NCBI GenBank assembly: GCA_025175895.1 | Contig: CM045990.1 | Location: 42,032,658-42,096,657, forward strand | Source of the DNA: Wurfbainia villosa | Taxonomy: Eukaryota > Streptophyta > Magnoliopsida > Zingiberales > Zingiberaceae | Reading direction: 5' to 3' | Length of the DNA stretch: 64,000 nt | Part shown: in pieces, positions 33,498 through 45,395 of the stretch | How positions within the stretch are numbered: position 1 is the stretch's first letter | Layout: every line of letters begins with the position of its first letter | Translations under genes and position numbers: made by a program | The notes under the pieces: model-generated | Told to the model about the DNA's origin: nothing | What the model saw: only the letters and a program-made list of their open reading frames with translations | Database searches by the model: none

Positions 33498-34960
33498 TGA
33501 TGAGTGTGAATCACATGCATATTGTTTTAGCATTTCATTCACATAACATGCATAAAATATAGCATTTACTTTCATATTGTATTTTTAGTTCTGATGACTA
33601 TGGTTTCTGTGTTTTTACTCTCAAGAAGGGCAAAAGAAGGGATAATAGAGCCATGGAGGCAAGCCACAACGAAACGAGGATCAAATGGAGCCACAATGCA
33701 TATTTTCTAGAGCTCACAGTAGTCGGTATGCCCAGGGCATGCCAGGGGGCACGACTATGCCAAACACCTTCAACATGCCCAATTTCAGAGTGTACCAGGT
33801 CTTCACAGTGCTTGGCACTCCCAGGCCATGCCAAATGGCACGACCGTGCCAAATTCCACCTCTTTGCTAATAGAATTCATGAATTCTTCTCCATAAAAAG
33901 CTATAAATAAAAAGACTCCAAGACCTAAGAGAAAGAGGGGGGGGGTTCATTCTGATTCATTGGAGGATTCAGGGTTCATTCAAGAATCCCAGGGATCATC
34001 CGGATCACTCTGATTCTTGGAATTACTCGGAGGAGGATCAAAATTTAGAAGCCAAGGACAAGACGAGCGGAGCATAGGACACCGGGTGAATTCTTTTTTT
34101 TTTTCTATTGCCTATGTTTTGTAACTCCTCTATTGAGTAATCTTGTACCTTAGGATGAGAGAGTAGCTCTTTGTCAAGTTGTCTTGGATTGTATGACTCT
34201 TTTATTTATTTGATTGTGAATTTCTTGAATTGGTTTTATGACGCATATGGTTTGTCTTGCGAGTTTGTTGATCGCCTATTCACATCCTTTAGGGTTTTTA
34301 TATCCTGAATTTATATAACCAATTGTGAGAACCTATTGTAGTTTAGGGCTTTCATTTACTATAGCAATCTGCCTGGGTATGTGATAGGTGCCCGCCGTTG
34401 AAACAAGTTCATCGACCTATGAATGTTCTAAAAAGCAATTAGACTCTCTTGAGGCTTTCATGATCTATCTCTAGGGTTTTCATTAATTGTAGTGATCTTC
34501 CTGGGTATGTGACAGACGACCGTCATTGCAACAAGTTCATCGATCAATGGATACTCCGAAAAGATATTTCATAATATATCCTAGAATCTAAGTATATCTC
34601 TAGGATCTTTCGATAACGGTAGTGATCTGCCTGGGTACGTAACAGATGCCCGCTATTACAACAAGTTCATCAACCTATGAATGATCCAAAAGATATTTTA
34701 TACATAGATAGGTTTCCTTCAAAAATACATTAACCAAGAGTTACCAAGATATCTGACATTGCAGCGAAACCAAAGCCCTAAGATTTCCCCATAACCTAGT
34801 TCTCTACTCGTATCTCAAACCGTCTATTTTATCTCTTTTACTATTTCTCTACTATTTAATCTTCTAGATAATCTTTTCGTGTAAAACAACTAGTACTTGA
34901 CAAAGTCATTGTGGGATTGATATTTTATTACTTGACGATGACCGTGCGCTTGTGAAATCG
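33498..34960 (+). mobile_element. Probable 3' LTR of the Athila/Tat-like gypsy element
   Basis: It begins tgatgagtgtgaatc straight after aggggtg, as Athila/Tat LTRs commonly do. It includes paired ggcacgactatgcc and ggcacgaccgtgcc motifs (33748, 33838) and a promoter-like ctataaataaaaag (about 33901). The three 129-bp repeats at 34330-34700 are part of it. The 3' end is not certain and no second LTR is in the window. Confidence 0.5.
34330..34700 (+). repeat. Three imperfect tandem copies, about 129 bp each
   Basis: The repeated core cctgggta.gt..caga/gtgcccg occurs at 34372, 34500 and 34630, followed each time by aacaagttcatc. Spacing is 128 and 130 bases. Confidence 0.75.
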
Positions 34961-35129
34961 ACAAATCAGATACCTGAATAAGTGCACTATAAAGAGAGTT
35001 ATGTAGTGATGGGGTCGGGATTTTATTTAGTTAAGGAAAAATACCTAGTATGTTTTTTGAGTACTTCTTTGTATTTAGAGAGCATTAAGTGTGTTTGCAG
35101 AGTCTAGAGCACTTTGTGTTATGCAGAGC
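34961..35129. other. Unassigned sequence
   Basis: Short AT-rich stretch between the putative gypsy LTR and the 119-bp tandem repeats; nothing recognised. Confidence 0.4.
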
Positions 35130-35565
35130 AGTTTATATATTTCCCGAATGACCAGTGTATTTCCTGATTTCAGTAGGGATGGTCAAGGTAGTTAGTACAG
35201 ATCTATGTTATGTGAAGTGTTAATATTTAGTATGTGTAGTTCTCGAGTAGTCTATGTATTTTCCAATTGACCAGTGTATTTCTCGAGCTCAGTAGAGATG
35301 GTCAGAGCAGTTGGTCCAGACCTCTATTATGTGAAGTATTAATATTTAGTATGTGTAGTTCCCGAGCAATCTATGTATTTTCCGATTGACCAGTGTATTT
35401 CCCGAGCTCAATAGGGATGGTCAGTGCAGTTGGTCCAGAGCTCTATTATGTGAAGTGTTAATATTTAGTATATGTATTTCATGAGCAATCTATGTATTTC
35501 CCGATTGACCAATGTATTTTCCGAGCTCAGTAGGGATGGTCAGTGCAGTTGATGTTTTTATCCCT
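35130..35565. repeat. 119-bp tandem repeat, about 3.6 copies
   Basis: The word ccagtgtatt (last copy ccaatgtatt) recurs at about 35152, 35271, 35390 and 35509, an exact 119-base period. Each unit also has gtcagtgcagttggtcc and atgtgaagtgttaatattt. The array ends where the J pol relic begins. Confidence 0.88.
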
Positions 35566-35890
35566 AATGCCTTTAAGTAATATATTTGAATTTTCAATGC
35601 TATTAATTAAACATTCATTTGACAAGAATTTCACTTCATATCCAACATCACACAGTCGACTTATGCTAAGTAAATTGAATTTGAAATTTTTTACAAACAA
35701 GACCTTTTGAATGATAAAATTTAATTTTAATTCAATGTTACATGTTCCAATTACCTTAAGTTTGTCGTTGTTTCCGAAGGCGACTGGAGCTAGGTTCTAG
35801 AGTTTTAATTCTGTAAAATTGTGACAATCTCCAGTCATGTGTCTGGAACAACCACTATCTAGAATCTATTGATCCATTCTAGAGTCCTAT
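35551..35890 (-). pseudogene. Protease and pre-integrase relic of SIRE-like copia J
   Basis: On the minus strand the reading shows ILDSGCSRHMTGD (about 35835-35875), the aspartic protease active-site DSG, then AFGNNDKLKVIG and NFKFNLLSISRLCD. This is the same order as element E at 45018-45395. A stop lies between the Asp motif and AFGNN. Integrase, RT and RNase H are missing beyond 35551. Confidence 0.7.
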
Positions 35891-35944
35891 ATGAATTAAA
35901 CATTCTTAAGGTTGTTGCAGAAGATTTAATTTGAATAAAATAAA

Positions 35945-36240
35945 TTTTTGGGTTGTGTTGATTAGAATTAGGGTTGAGTTGATTAGAATTAAATTAGGGT
36001 TGAGTTGAATTATGATTAAATTAATTAGAATTGAATTAAGGTTGGATTAATTAGAGTTGAATTAAGATTGGATTACTTAGAGTTGAATTAAGGTTGGATT
36101 GATTAGAGTCGAATTAATTAGAGTTGAATTAAGGTTTGATTAATTAGAGTTGAATTAAGATTGGATTACTTAGATTTGAATTAAGGTTGGATTAATTAGA
36201 GTTGAATTAAGGTTAGATTAATTAGCGTTGAATTAGTATT
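35945..36240. repeat. 26-bp minisatellite in the J gag-pol spacer
   Basis: Around nine units of agagttgaattaaggttggattaatt with small variations. It lies between gag and protease of J, where element E has single-copy sequence. Confidence 0.8.
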
Positions 36241-37105
36241 GATCAATTTGTCTTATTCATCTCACCCAATCTAAGTTTCCAATACACGTTAATCCTATGG
36301 GCTTTGTGAGATGAGGGTTCATTCATATCTTGATTAATTTTAATGAAAATTTCAAAGTTTTTAAACTTGTGTTAGATTCAAGTTTATCTTGAGCTAATCA
36401 AGTAGGTTTTTCTAAAATTGATTTCCAAGTAGTGGCGAGGCATATGACTTTCTTGGATATCAGGTGGACCACTTCCTATTATAAAGTCAATCAAGGAATT
36501 AAGTACTTGACTCACTTTAGACTAAACTTTAGTCTAAGTAGTTAAAGACTTAGTGAGTTAGCTTCGGTTAGTTCCACTTAGCTTAGTGCACTTGGTCATG
36601 GCGAGGCATATGACCTTCTTTGGATATCAGGTGGACCACTTCCTAGACATGCACTTTGAAGAGCTTCCATAACTTCAGTTCACTTCGTCTTAGTACTAGG
36701 TTGTTCAAGTTTAAACTACTTTGTTTCCTATCTAGTTCATTCTAAATTAAGCAAATAAAGTATACTAAACATGTGAGAGTTTAACTAATTAAAGAAACAT
36801 GCAAGTGACTAGCTCCCCCTAAGTGATAACTTAATTGAGTTTTGTTCACTAAGTGAACTTAACTCTTGAAGACTCAAAATTGGTTCAGTCTAACTTGGTT
36901 GACTAAACTAGATATAGGAACCCATGCTTGGACTTGACTCTTAGCATTTCAACTAAGTAATGGCATGTATGATTTGTAGGATGATTTAGCCTTGTACCCG
37001 AGTCCAGACTTGTTGTACACGGCTCGTTGAGACCCAAGCATCATGTTGAGATACTTGGAACCCAATATTCCGGTGAGATCTCCTACTTGCCTTTTTAGGA
37101 TCGAG

Positions 37106-37303
37106 TGTTAGTGCCTATAAGATTCATATATCTTTACAATGATATGATATTGTCCACTTTGGGCCTAATCCCTCATGGTTTTATTTTTGGACTTTACCCA
37201 AAAGGCCTCATATCAATGGAGATATCTTTCATCTTATAAGTAGATGATCTTTTCTATGTCTTACCAATGCGAGACTTTGATTGTATTCCCAATACTCTCA
37301 ACA
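37106..37303 (-). mobile_element. Solo LTR of the TRIM family
   Basis: 198 bp whose minus strand starts TGTTGAGAGTATTGGG and ends gcactaaca, matching the LTRs of the TRIM at 38201. Flanks TCGAG (37101-37105) and TTGAG (37304-37308) look like a 5-bp target duplication with one C/T change. Confidence 0.82.
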
Positions 37304-38200
37304 TTGAGTTCTCTTCCTCAAGCTTTGCAACTTGAGTTGAGTCTCTATCCTCAACTTGGCAAGTAGAAGTCTTCGAGTTGACTTGCTCCTTAAGTACTTA
37401 GACTTCCTTAAGGAGTGAGTCTACTTGGTTCTCGGATTTAGCTAATTTCTTACCTAGGCATGCAATGATGTTATATAGTTTATCTTCAAAGGGAGAAGTT
37501 ACCTCGTCTAGTCCTTCAAAAATAGATACAAATCTGTGTCTTCTCTCAGACTCGGACTCGGACTCGAAATTTTATTCGGCCTCTAACTCATTTGCAGCCA
37601 TGAATGCTACAAAGCATCTCTTCAGCTCTTCCACGTCCGACTCCTCTGAAGACGACTCGTCCTAAGTCGCCTTGAGTGCCTTCTTTTTCTTTTCCTTTTT
37701 GGACTTCTCTTCCTTTTTTAGGTTTGCATACTCCGACTTGTAGTGACCCTTCCTGTTGCATTCGTAGCACATCACTTCTAATCTGGGTCTTGGTTTGTTC
37801 TCAACCACCTTCTTGGCATCTCTCTTAGTGAACCTCTTCTTCTAGTTGAACATTTTTCGGACCATATTCACTATCTCTTCCTCTCCGTTTAAGTCTGATT
37901 TTGACTCATTTTCGGACTCACTCTTGGTTTTCTTTTCCTTTATAGTCAAACCTGCTACTAAAGCTATACCATTCTCTGTTTGACCAGAGTTAGCTTGCTC
38001 GTGTAGTTCAAGTTTGCAAAATAGTTCATCTAGTATAATTAAGAAAAGATCTTGGGAGACCTTATAGGCATCTACGATGGATGTCCATAAGGCGTTTCGA
38101 GGAAATTCCTTAAGGTTATACCTAATTATATCCCTATTTTCAATTTTATGACCTATTAGGTGGAGTTCATTTAATATGTCCTTTATCCTAGTGTGAAGTT

Positions 38201-38896
38201 TGTCGGGAGTATGGGAAATACAATAAATGTCCCACATTGGTAAGACATGGAAAAGATCATGTGCTTATAAGATAAAAAAATATCTCCATTATTAGTGTGA
38301 GGTCTTTTTGGTAAAGCCTAAAAATAAAACCATGAGGGCTTAGGCCCAAAGTGGACAATCATGTCATTGTGGAGATATGTGATTCTTATAGGTACTAACA
38401 ATTGGTATCAGAGCCATAGTCTATGTCAAGCCATGAACCTTGAACGAAGGAAGTGGAGCTCTCATGTCCGGATCAAGAGAACCAGACACCAAGCAGGAAG
38501 TCCAGTTGGGTCGAAAAGACCGAACAACTGACAGGAAGTCCAATTGGGCCAAAAGGGTTTAACAACTAGCAGGAAATCCAGATATAGTTGCCAGGAAGTC
38601 CTGGTGGGTTGAGAATCAGACATCAAGAAGTGGAAGTCTTTTGAGGATAGATAGGCTTGAGGGGGGCTCAATATGGTCCTTCGTTTGAGAGGGGGGATTG
38701 TTGGGAGTATAGGGAATATAATCAAAGTCCCACATTGGTAAGACATAGAAAAGATCATGTGATTATAAGATAAAAAAAATCTCTATTAGTACAAGACCTT
38801 TTGGGTAAAGCCCAAAAATAAAACCATGAGGGCTTAGGCCCAAAGTAGACAATATCATGTCATTGTGGAAATATGTGATTCTTATAGGCACTAAAA
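38201..38896 (+). mobile_element. Complete TRIM (terminal-repeat retrotransposon in miniature), 696 bp
   Basis: LTRs 38201-38400 and 38699-38896 are about 200 bp each and start TGTCGGGAGT / TGTTGGGAGT. The left LTR ends ctaaca and the right ends ctaaaa. A primer site TGGTATCAGAGCC is at 38403-38415 and a polypurine tract gagaggggggat just before 38699. The internal part is only about 300 bp, non-coding, with repeated caggaagtcc motifs. The target duplication is AAGTT (38196-38200 and 38897-38901). TRIMs carry no protein and depend on other elements. Confidence 0.93.
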
Positions 38897-39550
38897 AAGT
38901 TGACTTACATTTTTATTTTCTAATATTTTACAATTAAATAATTTATTAAGAAGGATGTTTCTTTTAGCTATCCTAGTCATTAGTGTCTTTGTGTAATTCT
39001 ATCAATTTATTCCAAAGTTCCTCAGAGTTTTCAAAGGTAGCGACTCTATTGAGCTCTTCTTTGGTTAGTCCGCATTGCAAGGTGTTAAGGACCTTGTAAT
39101 CAACTTGAGCTCATTTCCTTATGTCCACCATCCATTTCTCTAAATCTAACAACTCTCTCGAGTCGTCTACCAAAGGAGTGAAACCTTTCCTAATTGAAAA
39201 CCAAATCTCAAGGTCGGTTTTCAAGAAGCACTTCATTCGCCTTTTCCAATAGGAAAAGTCCTCTCCGTTAAAGAGAGGAGGAAAAATGGTACTATATCCC
39301 TCTAGGTGTGACATTTACTTGTTTAAAAAGATTTATAGAATTTTTATTATTTAAAAAATACTCCTAAAGTTACAAAAATGAATCAAGATTATACTAGTGC
39401 AAAAATTTAAACTAAGCAAAATAAAGCAAGGTTAACAATTGTAAAGTAAATTTATTCTAGTGAAAAAATTGAAACTTATACAAAAATAATAAAAGAAAAT
39501 TTTCTTATCTGCTCTCTTTTGTGGTTTCACCAAAATTGGAGCGCACCCAT

Positions 39551-39562
39551 GCTCTGATACCA
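39551..39562 (-). promoter_or_regulatory. Primer-binding site of element J
   Basis: Minus strand TGGTATCAGAGC, two bases from the J 5' LTR at 39565. It marks the start of the J internal region. Confidence 0.8.
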
Positions 39563-39564
39563 TT

Positions 39565-40401
39565 TGTAGGATCGAGATTTTCGAGAGAGAGAGGTGAATC
39601 TCGGAAGATAAAAATTTTCTTTTTAAAGTTCAAAAACTTTTCTTTTTAACTTTTAAAACAAGAGTTATGCAATAGAAATGTAAAGTAAGAAAAGAAAATG
39701 CACAATTTATTTTTACTTGGTTCACAACCCTAGTCGAGTTGCTAGTCCAAGGCACGTAGCTCTCCGAGAGCTACCTCGATGTGCAATCCACTAAAAACCC
39801 CTCTGATTCAAAACTCTCAAACTCAGAGGGTATTTGCTTTTTACAAAAGATAAGGGTAAGGTAACAAGATACCTTCCCTTTAGAAATTTAAGTACAAAAG
39901 TGAAGAATTAAATGAGAAATTTAAAGTTATACTAACACACAAGAATAGGAGATGAAGCTTCATGCCGAAGATGCGGAGTTTCATCGTGATGATGCTTTTG
40001 CAGGCGAGAGATGACGACGACAACACTTGGACGTAGTAGAGTTGTTGTACTCGGAGTTGAACCTCCATTTCTTATATAGGCACTTTCTAGTTGACTGGAA
40101 CACCCTCCAGTAGACTCCAAATTAGCTCGTCGATTTTGTACTTCTACCTTCCTAGTCGATTGGACTTGGTCGGTCGAATCTGTCCTGGCTCTGCTCCCCG
40201 CAGTTGGAAAATTACCTATCGATCATTGGAACTCTTGCCATCTCGATTACGCAATGTTGTTGATCACTAGTTGTGTTACAAACTCGACATCTCACTCGAC
40301 TGGACCATATTCAGTCGACTAGAAGCCAATCAATCGACTGGATACCTATAAAAAAGAGTTAGCATAAAACATAGTATGAAATGAAATGGCAATAGTAATA
40401 C
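39565..40401 (-). mobile_element. 5' LTR of element J, truncated
   Basis: It starts (plus strand) tgtaggatcgag next to the primer site. It holds cttctatagg-type promoter text and degenerate cagtcgactag motifs (about 40311). It is cut near 40402, where an F LTR begins. The two short frames at 39880-40120 are not supported as genes. Confidence 0.65.
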
Positions 40402-41522
40402 TTCTAGGAACGTTGGTGACCGCTAGAGGGGGGTGAATAGCGCGTTTTCATTGCTCGATGGATTTCGATCTCGTTTGCTACAAAACTTGTCATACGCAGT
40501 GGAAATAATAATAAAAATAACAAAATAGATAAATACAACCACAACACACAATATAACATGGTTCGAAACCTTAAGGTTCCTACTCCACGGGTTGAGCCCG
40601 AATGTGCTCTAGCGATGCAAATATTACCACTAATCACAATACTCCTTCTCGACAACAAGTCGGAGGCGAAGAAACCTCTTATAACGTTTACAAAAGTAAT
40701 ACAAGAAATAAACAAGTAAATACAAATAAAATACACAAAACACGTAAAGAAAACTTTACAAAAGCATTTTGGATGCTTGCATGTTTGATTGCCTGAACCA
40801 TACTTGAAGACCCTAATTTGCACCAGCAAATCGCCTAAAAAATGCACAATAAATCGCTCAAAGAACCATGGAGAAAACCTCCACAAGTTGCTGCTTTTAT
40901 GCTTGCATCGGGCTGGATTCGCACCTGGCAGTCGACTGCCATAAGGCCCCAATCGACTGCCAACATTACCGTTGTGAGACAATGGCTTAATCCACATCGA
41001 CATTCAAGCCAACGGTTACACTGGCAGTCGACTGCCAGGGTCGTAGTCGATTGACCAGTCGGCTATCGAGCATTTTACTCCCGCAATCTCGATCAATAGT
41101 CGACTTCCCTCCATGGCAGTCGACTGACATCAGTTGATTGGCCAATTCTGGCAGTCGACTTGCAAGACATTTTGCCATAATTGAACCCTAGTTGACTCAC
41201 GGTAGTCGACTGCTTATAACCCCAGTCGACTGTCGAGAGTCAACTCAATTGCCAAGTGTCAAAACACTTAACAAATCAATTGGTCCAAAGTCTCAGTCGA
41301 CTGATAACCTCAAACATGAGGTTTAACCCCAAGTATGGTGCCCTCATACTTGCTAGACCACCCTTAGCCTAGACCTAAGCCTTTTAGCCACCTCCGTCAG
41401 TCTCACGCCTATCAGATCCCTCCAAGTCATCCATGACTTGTTCATCCATAAGCTAACCTTCAGATGATTCCATCGGCTATTGTCATGCTCAGTTGGTCTA
41501 CGCTACCAAGGCACATTGGTCT
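40402..41522 (-). mobile_element. F LTR, minus orientation
   Basis: The phrase ctagaggggggtgaatagcgcg at its left is the reverse of the 3' LTR signature. Palindromes are at 40929, 41025, 41117, 41223 and 41294, and the tgctagaccacccttagcctag block matches F copies in reverse. It ends where the E LTR starts at 41523, so its 5' part probably lies beyond the window on the far side of E. A 199-codon frame (40404-41003) runs through it without any domain. Confidence 0.75.
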
Positions 41523-42602
41523 TGTTGGTGCAGTAGGCACCTGAATCAAACCTAAGTTTTGATTATAGCAAATACACAAATTTAAGTTCATTTTGTTATC
41601 TCACGAGCTGAGTCGAGTATAAAGAAATGTTAACCTAATTAGAAGGTCAGCGACATCAAGAGGGAACCGTAGTGGTCGGGCGGCACCGAGAGGACTTCGG
41701 AGGGAGCCGAAGAAATTAGGTGTAGACCGAAAGCGAAGCTTCAAAGGTAAAGGTTGAGGGTAAGTAAGGTCATGTCCTCTGTACGGGGACGTCTTTAGGC
41801 GATGATCCGACACAAGACTTCCCATGGATAGTCTAAGTCAAGATCAGATGGTAAATGACCATCAAGTTCACATATATTAACTGTATTTTTGAGCTAACTC
41901 TTCATTGCAGTTGGAAACCATGCCATCAGTCGACTGAGGGCTTGCATCAGTCGACTGATTCATCTATCAGTTGATTGGTAAGGGTAGCAGTCGACTGTTG
42001 GTCAAGGATCGTCCTCGAGGAGAGTCAAAGCTTATCTCTATTTCTCAAGGGCTAGGAGGCTTACTCTCATTGGTTGAAGATTTGAACGTCTAGGGTTTCC
42101 AAGGCTATAAAAGTAAGGGTTCTCCACCTCATTTCCATCATCAATAGCTCTCCAAAAAGCCTCAGCAACATCTCGACTCTCTGACAACTTTACGACGGTG
42201 AAGCTCTACTACTCCGATGATCAAGCTTAAGTTTCATTCTTTTCCTCGTCAGTATACGTTTTATTCAAGTCTTCTATTGTACTTATTTCATTTTCTTGGA
42301 GCTTTATATCGTAATAAGGAGAGGGGGAGTGCCCCTCTACCTTAATCTTTCGAGCTTTTTGTATTCCATTGTCTCCTACCTCCAACGAGGAGGAGATTAT
42401 TTTAGTGTATTGCCCTCCGTACGTGGTCTCGGACCATTAGGGCCTTGGACTAGCAGCCGAAGTCTGTGAACCAAGTAAAAACAAATCTTGTCTTTTATAT
42501 TTCCGCTACTTTCTCGCTCTTTTAATTGTTTCATATCGAAAGAACGAACAAAATTTATTTTGCGCTATTCACCCCCCTCTAGCAACGCTTCTCGATCCAA
42601 CA
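41523..42602 (+). repeat. 5' LTR of SIRE-like copia element E
   Basis: It starts TGTTGGTGCAG and ends gatccaaca before the primer site, 1,080 bp. Palindromes CAGTCGACTG are at 41927, 41948 and 41988. The TATA-like ctataaaag lies near 42108-42116 and the phrase ctattcacccccctctag near 42565. The E 3' LTR is outside the window. Confidence 0.88.
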
Positions 42603-42604
42603 AT

Positions 42605-42616
42605 TGGTATCAGAGC
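42605..42616 (+). promoter_or_regulatory. Primer-binding site of element E
   Basis: TGGTATCAGAGC two bases after the LTR, followed by gggggcg, as in other SIRE-like elements. Confidence 0.9.
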
Positions 42617-42810
42617 GGGGGCGCTATGATTTGGTGAAACCACCAATCTAGCAATTTCTTACAGATTTTGTTTTCTTTATATTTCTGGTTTTACAAGATT
42701 TTTGTTTAAATTAAATTTGTTCTCCCACACTATTAATCCAAGACATAAGTCTTGGTATATTTTGGTTGTTTATGTTTTCGCGAGGTATTAGTTTTCTCTC
42801 TTTTGTCTAA

Positions 42811-44429
42811 ATGGCCCATCTCGAAGGGTTTAGCACCGTCCGACCTCCATTTTACAATGGAGACAACTTCTGTTATTGGAAGGGTCGGATGGAGTGCTTC
42901 CTAAAGACCCAAATCGAGATGTGGATCATAATCCAAATCGGATTCACGCTTCCTACTAATGAAGTGGGTGAATCGTTGGATTATGATCAATGGACTATTG
43001 CCATGAAAAGACAAGTGGAAGCCGACGCCAAGGCAACCCAAATCCTTCAATGTGGCTTATCCAAAGAGGAGCTAAACTGCGTCGACCCCTTCATTAGTGC
43101 TAAAGATTTATGGACTAAACTCGTAGATCTACACGAAGGAACCGACAATGCAAAGGTATGTAAACGTGATCTTCTTTTCAATAAGTTGTATAACCTTAAG
43201 ATGCAGGAACATGAGACGGCGATGCAACTACATGCCCATATTCAAGACATCGTCAATAGCTTGCACGCCATCGAACAAAAGGTCGAGAATCGAGACCTTA
43301 TAAGGTACACTTTAAACTCTTTTCCTAGGACCACCTTGTGGGCATCTATGGTCGATGCCTACAAGGTTTCTAAGGACCTTTCTAAACTTAGATTAGATGA
43401 GTTATTTTCTGAGTTTGAACTTCATGAACAAACTAACGTGGTTCGGGCCGAGAAAGATATTGCCTTAATTGCAGGTTCGAAGAAGAAGGCCGCAAACAAA
43501 TCACCCCCCAAGGAAGAGGATGAGTATGAGTACGAGTCAGAGGTAGATCCCGAAATGGAAACCGAACTAGTAAATCTAGTTCGGAAGATGATCAAGAGCC
43601 GGAAATGACCCATCAATCAAGGCAAAACTAAGTCTAAATCTAATTCAAATTTGAGATGTTTTGAATGTAACAGGTTCGGGCATATCAAGTCAGAGTGTCC
43701 AAAACTAAAAGACAAAGCACCCAAGAAAGTGCTTAATGCTACTTGGGAAGAATCGTCGGAGGAGGAAAATGACGATCTCGTCTTCATGGCCAAGCTGAAC
43801 GAGCCCGAACAAGACTCTGAACCCGAGGAAGAGTTTGAGTCTGAATCCAATGACGAGTCGCTATTCAAGACAAGCTACGAATACGCATCCGGTTTAAAAG
43901 AGTCACTTAAGGTAAGTCGGTCTTTGCTTAGCACTTTATACAATGCAATTAAATTCTTAACTAGAAAGTTATCTAGTCCGAGTCCAAGGTCGGGACCTTA
44001 GTTGAGGAGGTTAAACTCCTTAAACACAAGGTCTCCCTAACCTCTTCGACAAGTCAAGTTTAAGAGGAGGACTCAACTCGAGTTGAAAAGCTCAAAGTTG
44101 AGAACTCACTTTTGAAAAGTCAAGTCAAAGACCTTAGGCATACGTTGGAAAGGTTTACTTTGGGATCCAAGGGACTTGACCTTTTACTTGAATCGCAAAG
44201 GGTTGTGTACAACAAAGCGGAGCTTGGGTTTAGCTCAAATACGACTAATAAGTCGTATATGTCAATTGTAAGTAGAAATAAAAAACATGTCCAAGCATGG
44301 GTCTCTAAGACCATTTTGATTTCTCAACTAGGATCTAACAAGTACTGGGTTCCCAAGGACCAAATCCACTATGTGGAAAGACCGAACCGAATCAATGGTC
44401 CAGGAGAAGTTAGTACAAAATTTGTTTGA
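42811..44429 (+). pseudogene. Gag of element E, with stops
   Basis: The first open part (42811-43608, 265 codons) is a UBN2-type gag, with FCYWKGRMECFLKTQIEMW near the N-terminus, then ENRDLIRYTLNSFPR and LDELFSEFELHEQ. A stop at about 43606 is followed in frame by a zinc knuckle CFECNRFGHIKSEC (43657-43698) and an acidic Glu/Asp/Ser stretch to about 44001. The last part (44112-44429) has a coiled-coil-like start and ends near KYWVPKDQIHYVE. The knuckle residues are intact. Two stops and one frame break separate the pieces. Confidence 0.85.
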
Positions 44430-45014
44430 GCTATTAATTAGACTTTGCATGCTTAGATATTTTCCTTTTTATTTCTTTTAGAATGGTTAGATAGGAACTA
44501 TAACTCGTCAACACTTGACAACATAGTACTAGGACGCGGCGAGATGATAGTATGCTAGGAAAGTGAAGTCTTGTGTGCCCGAGTTAGATAAGACGTATCT
44601 AGCTCGGTGCACTCGACTAAGTAGAACTAGCTGAATCTACCTTGTCGTATCCTTAACTAGTTATACCAGAAAATGATCTTAGGTGAATCAAGTTATTATT
44701 TTCTCGAATTTGGCTTTGTCTAAGGAAGTGGTCGTTGTTCTGATCAAAGAAGGCCTCTGTGCCTCGTCACAACCTGGAAGCCAATTTCTTGAAAAGGTGA
44801 CTTGATGAGCTTAGGGTTAAATCCGAATCTAACCCAAGGTTGACTAGTCTCAATTCATTAAAATTAATCATGCAAAATTGAAGTCATCTCACAAGAACAC
44901 ATAAGGATAACGTGTTTGATCATGTAGAAATGGGTGAGATGATCTAGGACTAATAATTTTTAACCAACCCTTAAATTCCAATATCTGTTCCAACTACTTT
45001 GTGTGTAGGATCAA
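44430..45014 (+). other. Gag-pol spacer of element E
   Basis: No coding frame. Contains text matching in reverse 36400-36720 of J (for example the gtccacctgatatcc-like block), so it is a family-specific spacer and not an insertion. Confidence 0.55.
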
Positions 45015-45017
45015 TGG

Positions 45018-45395
45018 ATGTTGGACAGTGGGTGCTCCCGACATATGATTGGAGACCAACTTAAATTTTTGAAGCTTAGATTCAAACGACAAAGATCGAT
45101 AGCTTTCGGAAACAACGACAAGCTCAAAATCATCGGATCAGGTGATATTGAGCAAAATTCTAATTTCACAATTCATAATGTTTTATTAGTTAAAGATTTT
45201 CAATATAATTTACTTAGTGTAAGTCAATTGTGTGATAACAACTATATGGTTATATTTCTAGAAAATGAATGCTTAATTAAAACAAATGAAACCTCTAAAA
45301 CAATACTTAAAGGAACTAGGAATAGCAACATCTATACAATTAATTTAACCAACTCCACAACCAAGTGTCTTATGACACAACAAGAGGAATCTTAG
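45018..45395 (+). CDS. Protease and pre-integrase segment of element E pol
   Basis: 125 codons open. It begins WMLDSGCSRHMIGDQ, with the aspartic protease active-site DSG, then AFGNNDKLKIIGSGDIE and DFQYNLLSVSQLCD. The ATG is internal to pol and only marks the open frame. A stop at about 45395 is followed in frame by LWHRRLGHSHPR, the His part of the integrase zinc-binding region. Confidence 0.82.
   Translation: MLDSGCSRHMIGDQLKFLKLRFKRQRSIAFGNNDKLKIIGSGDIEQNSNFTIHNVLLVKDFQYNLLSVSQLCDNNYMVIFLENECLIKTNETSKTILKGTRNSNIYTINLTNSTTKCLMTQQEES

Larger units (their letters stand above)
36890..39314 (-). pseudogene. Gag of SIRE-like copia J, broken by two TRIM-family insertions
   Basis: The N-terminus (39314-39111) has FSYWKRRMKCFLKTDLEIW. 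The middle (about 38195-37842) has KLHTRIKDILNELHL and ENRDIIRYNLKEFPR. The zinc knuckle (about 37720-37775) reads CYECNRKGHYKSEY, with the last Cys changed to Tyr. Ser/Asp-rich acidic sequence follows (37465-37665 region). The C-terminal part is between 37105 and 36890. A complete TRIM (38201-38896) and a TRIM solo LTR (37106-37303) interrupt it. It matches the gag of E domain for domain. The 131-residue open frame 37842-38237 takes its first residues from the TRIM. Confidence 0.78.

Noticed and set aside
33653..33910. 85-codon frame as a host gene
   Set aside because: Falls in the Athila/Tat-like LTR with paired ggcacgac motifs; no domain.
37842..38237. Possible gene start at 38237 on the minus strand
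   Set aside because: The first residues are TRIM sequence fused by insertion to J gag; not a real start.
40404..41003. 199-codon frame on the minus strand
   Set aside because: Runs through the F LTR, including its 3' signature phrase; composition and context do not support a protein.
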